Part shown: in pieces, positions 59,119-64,000 of the stretch
Position numbering within the stretch: position 1 is the stretch's first letter
Layout: every line of letters starts with the position of its first letter
NCBI RefSeq assembly: GCF_016808095.1
Contig: NC_068977.1
Location: 8,430,479 to 8,494,478, forward strand
Direction: 5' to 3'
Length of the DNA: 64,000 nt
Source: Vigna angularis
Lineage: Eukaryota > Streptophyta > Magnoliopsida > Fabales > Fabaceae
Position numbers and translations under genes: made by a program
Notes under the pieces: model-generated
What the model was told of the DNA's origin: nothing
Database searches by the model: none
What the model saw: only the letters and a program-made list of their open reading frames with translations

Positions 59119-61777
59119 TGTCACGTCCCATTTAATTCAGTGATGATTCACCTCTTTGCTTCCGTTAATGCTTCGAGTCACGCGTTCAGCACATTGAAAA
59201 TCCACCAACGAGCCGTGCATGTGCGCCACTTGTCAAAGTGGAAGTTTCTGAAGTGAATGATGGGGTGCAGGTGTCGAGCAGGGGAACGTCCGTTCATCTG
59301 AAAGTGGGATTTTGAACAAAAACTGAATTTCTGGAAAATCTCCCACTCTCTCTCTCACGCGCACCTTCTCCCCTTCCAAACACAGAACCTCCATTTCTCC
59401 TCCTTCTCTCTTGAACCCTTCCTCTTCTCTCCTCTGCAACTTACCACCCTTATCTCCGTTCACGTTTCAGCACCGTAGGAACGTTCCCTGCACCGCGAGC
59501 TTCATTTCAAACCGAACAACTTCCAGTTCTGGTAAGTTTCTCTGGACGCTCGTTTCTGGAGTTCCTGTAACTGTATCCAGCTGCACGCAACGGTGTAGTC
59601 TAAGCCCCTTCGTTTTCTATTTGTTAGTTTGGTTGGAGAGCTTAAGAGAAACAAGGAGAGAGCTTCTTTTAGACGAGTCAAGACCCACTCTTTAGGACGT
59701 TCGCTACTGAATCCGGGTTAGGGAAGCTTATTAGATTTAATTCTTATAATGTTACTGTAATGCATGTGCGTTATGAGTTGTTTAAAGTATGATTTATGAT
59801 ATTGGATGTTGGGTATATGAGTATGATCCTGAATTGATGTTTGGAAACGATGAAATGTTTTATGGTTTAGTTAAACTGAAATATGAGATGTATGATGGTT
59901 GAGTATGCATGATCGAACGTTGCTGTACTGAATGAATAAGATATATGTCGGTTGAAATGTATGCTATGGTTGATTCGTGTGAATATGGCGGATACATGCT
60001 TAGAAATGAGTGAATGTAAGTGAAAATTGAATATGAACTTCCTTAAAGATAACGTACGTCCGACATTAAACGGTCATCGACCGTTTGGTGTTCTAGTAAA
60101 ACTCTTTGAATTGGAATACTTTCATTTGGGAAGAATTCTGGTCGAGGCTGAGCTGTGTCGGTCTTTTACTTAGAGCTCAAAATGAGCAGTGTCGATCTCA
60201 CACATAGTAATCGTATTGGGTAGTGTTCGGTTTTACACCAAGCGCTCTTACTCTTTTCTTGAACCAACCTTTGATAAAAATATAGATCATCCATCTGTGT
60301 CGACCGACAGTGTCGAGCAGTCTTGAGAATACAGATCATTCATCTGTGTCGACCGACAGTGTCGAGTACCCTTTGTTAATACAGATCATCCATCTGTGTC
60401 GACCGACAGTGTCGAGCACCCTTGAGAATACAAATCATTCATCTGTGTCGACCGACAGTGTTGAGGACCCTTGAGAATACATATCATTCAATTGTGTAGA
60501 CCGACAGTGTCGAGCACTCTTGAGAATACAGATCATTCATCTGTGTCGACCGACAGTGTCGAGTACCCTTTGTTAATACAGATCATCCATCTGTGTTGAC
60601 CAAAAGTGTCAAGCACCCTTGTTAATACAGATCATCCATCTGTGTCGATCGGCAGTGTCGAGCACCCTTGATAATACAGATCATTCATCTGTGTCGACTG
60701 AAAGTGTCGAGCACCCTTCTTAATATAGGTCATCCATCTATCTGGTAGTCGATATTACTTTATTTTGGAACGGGGTAAATTCTTCGGTCTCGTTCCTCAC
60801 GTTCGTCCCCTATTACACATAGGACTGAACGTTCGTTCTTTTAAGAAAGTGGAACATAGAATGAAAATGAAATTAATAGGTTGTATGATGGTGTGCGAAC
60901 CGTATAATAACCGAAATTGTGATTGTGGATTTGAACGAGCGTTCCAGGGTGGAACGACTCTTGAATGGATATTGAAATTTGTAAGTATGAACGTGGTAAG
61001 CTTAGATGGTGATCCATCCTGATATTCCGTGAATGCTCGTTCTCAAGTAGAGAGGAGCATGTCATGCGTGGGAATGGCAGGAGGTCTAGTCCATAACTGT
61101 AACTTGGACAGAACAGACTAACCTTGGGTGGCTACTGATGAGCATTCCAGTTACCCCACCTGAGTGCACGGACGCCTTAGCTACACAGGATTCATACAGT
61201 CCGGACGGTCGGTCTAGTATCAGGATTTGGATTGAGTTATGGTTGAATTGAATGTACGTGTTATGATTCATTTGATATAATTGATATGTATGAAATGTAT
61301 GTTCTGGCTTGGATTAAATTCAATAAGCTTACCCTGTGTTATTTCCTTGTGTTGTTGTTCGCCCATGAACTTTCGTCTTGTCTATGCAATGATCATCCGT
61401 GCGGATGTGAGCAGACGGAGAGGCGTTACTGGAAGAAACACTGGAAGAAGAAAATTTGGAGGACGCCAATCTCGTAGAAGTAGAAGTGAAGGCCGAACAG
61501 TAAGTGCGTTCGGTTTTTAGGTATAGTAGTTAGATTGGCGAGCGGCTGTGAGCGAGCGCTCTTTTTGATTATGTAAATATTAGGACGTTCGGTAGTAGTT
61601 TTTTTGTAAACCATTCGTCCTCTTTTATTTTGTGAACGCTCGTTGAATTATGTACTGTAAGGCCGTTCGGCCACTTTCGTTATTGTCGTTCCCTTCGCTT
61701 TAAAACTGTTTGAATTATTAATATATGTGATTATTCTAAGTATATAGTTGATGACTGTATAATTTTGGGATGTTACA
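59119..61777 (+). mobile_element. Solo LTR 4 (Ty3/gypsy-type, 2659 bp)
   Basis: It begins TGTCACGTCCC and ends TTTTGGGATGTTACA, with the perfect 5-bp duplication ATTTC (59114-59118 and 61778-61782). Orientation is opposite to the full element. It holds a reverse-complement 49-bp array (60285-60745) and the conserved GATCATCCGTGCGGATGTGA block (61391-61410). Its far end differs clearly from the full element, so it belongs to a sister subfamily or is a recombinant. Confidence 0.92.
60285..60745. repeat. 49/50-bp tandem array in solo LTR 4
   Basis: Units start at 60285, 60334, 60384, 60433, 60482, 60531, 60581, 60630, 60679 and 60728. Each begins GATCATYCATCTGTGTCGAC or close to it and carries CGACAGTGTCGAG. 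It is the reverse complement of the array in the full element. Confidence 0.92.
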
Positions 61778-61782
61778 ATTTC

Positions 61783-62216
61783 AAACCATTAAAATCCAAC
61801 AAATTATCATGTTTTAAATATTTTTCAAGATTTAAACATTTTTTTAAAATATATAATGTAGTGACTTTAAATTTTAAACACAAAATAAAACAAAAAGTAT
61901 CTTCATAGATTTTAAATTGTTATTTTAAAGTATGATAGTTTCTTTATATACAATGTAGAATTGTTCCATAGTTTCATTAATGCACATATCTTTCGATTTT
62001 AATTTCTTACTAACTGAGTTAACATCAAATAAAATGTCATACCAAATATTTGTGCCTAAAAAAAGTTCAAAGTTTTATAGCTCATAAGTTGTTAAACAAT
62101 TAGTTTCACACGTACAATACGACTCTCCTAACGTGTTTGTGACAATCATTTAAGAGTTAATCTATGTATATGGTCTTGTAAAATTTTCTACCTTTTTGTA
62201 GGAGAAGAAAATGAAG

Positions 62217-62248
<32 letters not shown>

Positions 62249-62315
62249 AAAACACAAAAAAAAATTATATACTTCTTCTAGTTATAATATAAAAAGTATT
62301 TTTTTTAATTGTAAA
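61783..62315. other. AT-rich spacer
   Basis: It holds a short (TA)n run at 62216-62243. No gene. Confidence 0.5.
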
Positions 62316-62758
62316 TGATGACATTTTTAGGGTTTTGGAAGCATAGACCATCTCACTTTCTAGTACCATTCTCCAATTTTCATCTTTAGCCATCCTCCAT
62401 TACCTCCAAAGGCAGCATCAAATCTTGTCAATGTATGCCTTCTCTAAGCCAAAGTTGTCGTAGGTGATTGGAGATAGAGTTATCGTCAGTGTGTCACATT
62501 ATTGTCATTGTGGGGTTATTAGGGACATCGTTGCAGGGAGTAACTCCTCTTTAATATTCTATGTTTAGGTTTGAAGAACCTCCAATCATGACCACACATT
62601 ATTTTCTTTCATCGGCGCCACCTTGGAGACGTTGCCATTAACGACACATGACCTCCTTTCTATTCTTTAGTTATTTTCTCTCAAGCACTCAAAAGGGAGT
62701 TGAGACTTGATTCTTTTCTCTTGAACACCGGAAAAGGGCGAGATACAGATTTCAATTT
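62316..62758 (+). repeat. Dispersed repeat, copy 2
   Basis: Second copy of the block at 55165-55614, same orientation, about 7.15 kb away. Similarity stops within about ten bases of the start of the GC-rich tandem array. Confidence 0.8.
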
Positions 62759-62765
62759 GTTTTCT

Positions 62766-64000
62766 GTTACTACCATGGACGGATAACCGACCGGAATACC
62801 CAGCACGCCTGGATAATCGACCGGAATACCGTCTTAACAATCAGGCGGTCGGTCTTGACCGCTTCCGCGGTCGGCCTCAACATAGCTGCCGCGGTCGGTC
62901 TTGACAGCTTCCGCGGTCGGCCTCAACACAGCTTCCGCGGTCGGTCTCGACAGCTTCCGCGCAAAAACTGTAAGTGGTGGGGACCCGACAAATTTAATGC
63001 GCCAGCCATTATTAAACCCCAATCATTATCTTCACAGTGGACTGAGCATAATTAGAGAATATTCTTTACAAAAATCAGATAAATAAGGGTAAACGGCGAA
63101 GGTATGAGATCTGATTCGGATTGAATGAAAACTGATAAGAACCCATTCTAACTTGAGCGTCGGAGTGTTTATTGCAGCTCCACCCCCCCCCCCCCCATTG
63201 CACCAGATACCGGCAGCAGGAAGAGAAGCAGGCAGAGGCGAAGGAAGGAGCACAGAACACAGGAGAAGAGTGTTTCAGGATGGAAGCAGCTCGAATCTTC
63301 CCCGGTCCGATTCTGCAGAAACATTTTTATGTTACTACCATGGACGGATAACCGACCGGAATACCCAGCACGCCTGGATAACCGACCAGAATACCGTCTT
63401 AACAATCAGGCGGTCGGTCTTGACCGCTTCCGCGGTCGGCCTCAACATAGCTGCCGCGGTCGGTCTTGACAGCTTCCGCGGTCGGCCTCAACACAGCTTC
63501 CGCGGTCGGTCTCGACAGCTTCCGCGGTCGGTCTCGACAGCTTCCGCGCAAAAACTGTAAGTGGTGGGGACCCGACAAATTCAATGCGCCAGCCATTATT
63601 AAACCCCAATCATTATCTTCACAGTGGACTGAGCATAATTAGAGAATATTCTTTACAAAAATCAGATAAATAAGGGTAAACGGCGAAGGTATGAGATCTG
63701 ATTCGGATTGAATGAAAACTGATAAGAACCCATTCTAACTTGAGCGTCGGAGTGTTTATTGCAGGTCCACCCCCCCATTGCACCAGATACCGGCAGCAGG
63801 AAGAGAAGCAGGCAGAGGCGAAGGAAGGAGCACAGAACACAGGAGAAGAGTGTTTCAGGATGGAAGCGGCTGGAATCTTCCCCGGTCCGATTCTGCAGAA
63901 ACATTTTTATGTTACTACCATGGACGGATAACCGACCGGAATACCCAGCACGCCTGGATAACCGACCAGAATACCGTCTTAACAATCAGGCGGTCGGTCT
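62766..64000. repeat. GC-rich large tandem array (units of 565 and 580 bp), running out of the window
   Basis: Unit 1 is 62766-63330, unit 2 is 63331-63910, and unit 3 starts at 63911 and is cut at the window edge. Each unit opens GTTACTACCATGGACGGATA, holds a cluster of 22-bp repeats around CTTCCGCGGTCGGTCTCGAC, a C-run, and a GACGCTCAAGTTAG-like phrase (on the minus strand). The 15-bp length difference is fully explained by one extra 22-bp repeat and a C-run of 7 instead of 14 in unit 2. The open frames inside are not convincing genes. It may derive from part of a retroelement LTR or leader. Confidence 0.88.

Noticed and set aside
62834..63985. Overlapping frames in the GC-rich array, including a 135-codon one
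   Set aside because: Open frames are expected in GC-rich repeats. They differ between the units through the C-run and 22-bp length changes, so there is no sign of coding constraint.

Overview
The window looks like nuclear DNA of a flowering plant, most likely a warm-season legume of the Vigna/Phaseolus group. It is AT-rich and full of (TA)n and (ATT)n microsatellites. It contains LTR retrotransposons, solo LTRs and a hAT element with plant hallmarks. Its main protein genes are plant-type glycoside hydrolase family 81 (GH81) endo-1,3-beta-glucanases, the family of the soybean beta-glucan elicitor-binding protein. The genus is inferred from sequence character, not proven.

Genes. The backbone is a cluster of at least four intronless GH81 genes: A (1-152, minus, cut by the window edge), B (3307-5289, minus), C (20802-22994, plus) and D (31664-33901, plus). 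They fall into two designs. A and B are a short form that starts directly at the GH81 domain. C and D are a long form with a basic MxKKLxRK head, a proline-rich linker and a cysteine/histidine tail ending CWFGHYCH. B, C and D keep the conserved acidic active-site residues. B has lost the tail, but a relic of it lies in the same frame behind two stop codons. A and B also share about 400 bp of 5' flank. These enzymes would cut or bind beta-1,3-glucan of fungal or oomycete walls, and could feed glucan-elicitor perception. A broken fragment of an HD-ZIP IV (START-domain) transcription factor lies at 11097-11937.

Mobile DNA. 1-5.7 kb holds A, B and AT-rich spacer. 6.35-7.0 kb is a foldback (inverted-repeat) element. 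7.8-8.1 kb is a probable 269-bp copia-like solo LTR. 9.2-13.0 kb is a region bounded by palindromic 'TTGTCATA-TAAGT' motifs that encloses the HD-ZIP fragment. 15.2-17.8 and 25.0-27.3 kb are solo LTRs. 29.19-31.09 kb is a non-autonomous hAT element with an 8-bp target duplication, ending 578 bp before gene D. 37.1-37.9 kb is a decayed copia gag. 42.6-43.4 kb is a copia-like LTR fragment. 44.41-53.97 kb is a structurally complete Ty3/gypsy chromovirus-type element, minus strand, with two 2399-bp LTRs and a perfect 5-bp duplication, but with a frameshift and a stop in gag-pol. Two more solo LTRs of the same superfamily follow at 55.73-58.20 and 59.12-61.78 kb. The right edge (62.77-64.0 kb) is a GC-rich tandem array with units of 565 and 580 bp that runs out of the window.

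The five LTR loci (one full element and four solo LTRs) each have a perfect 5-bp target duplication, so their borders are known to the base. Everything else is AT-rich intergenic DNA in which I see no supportable gene.
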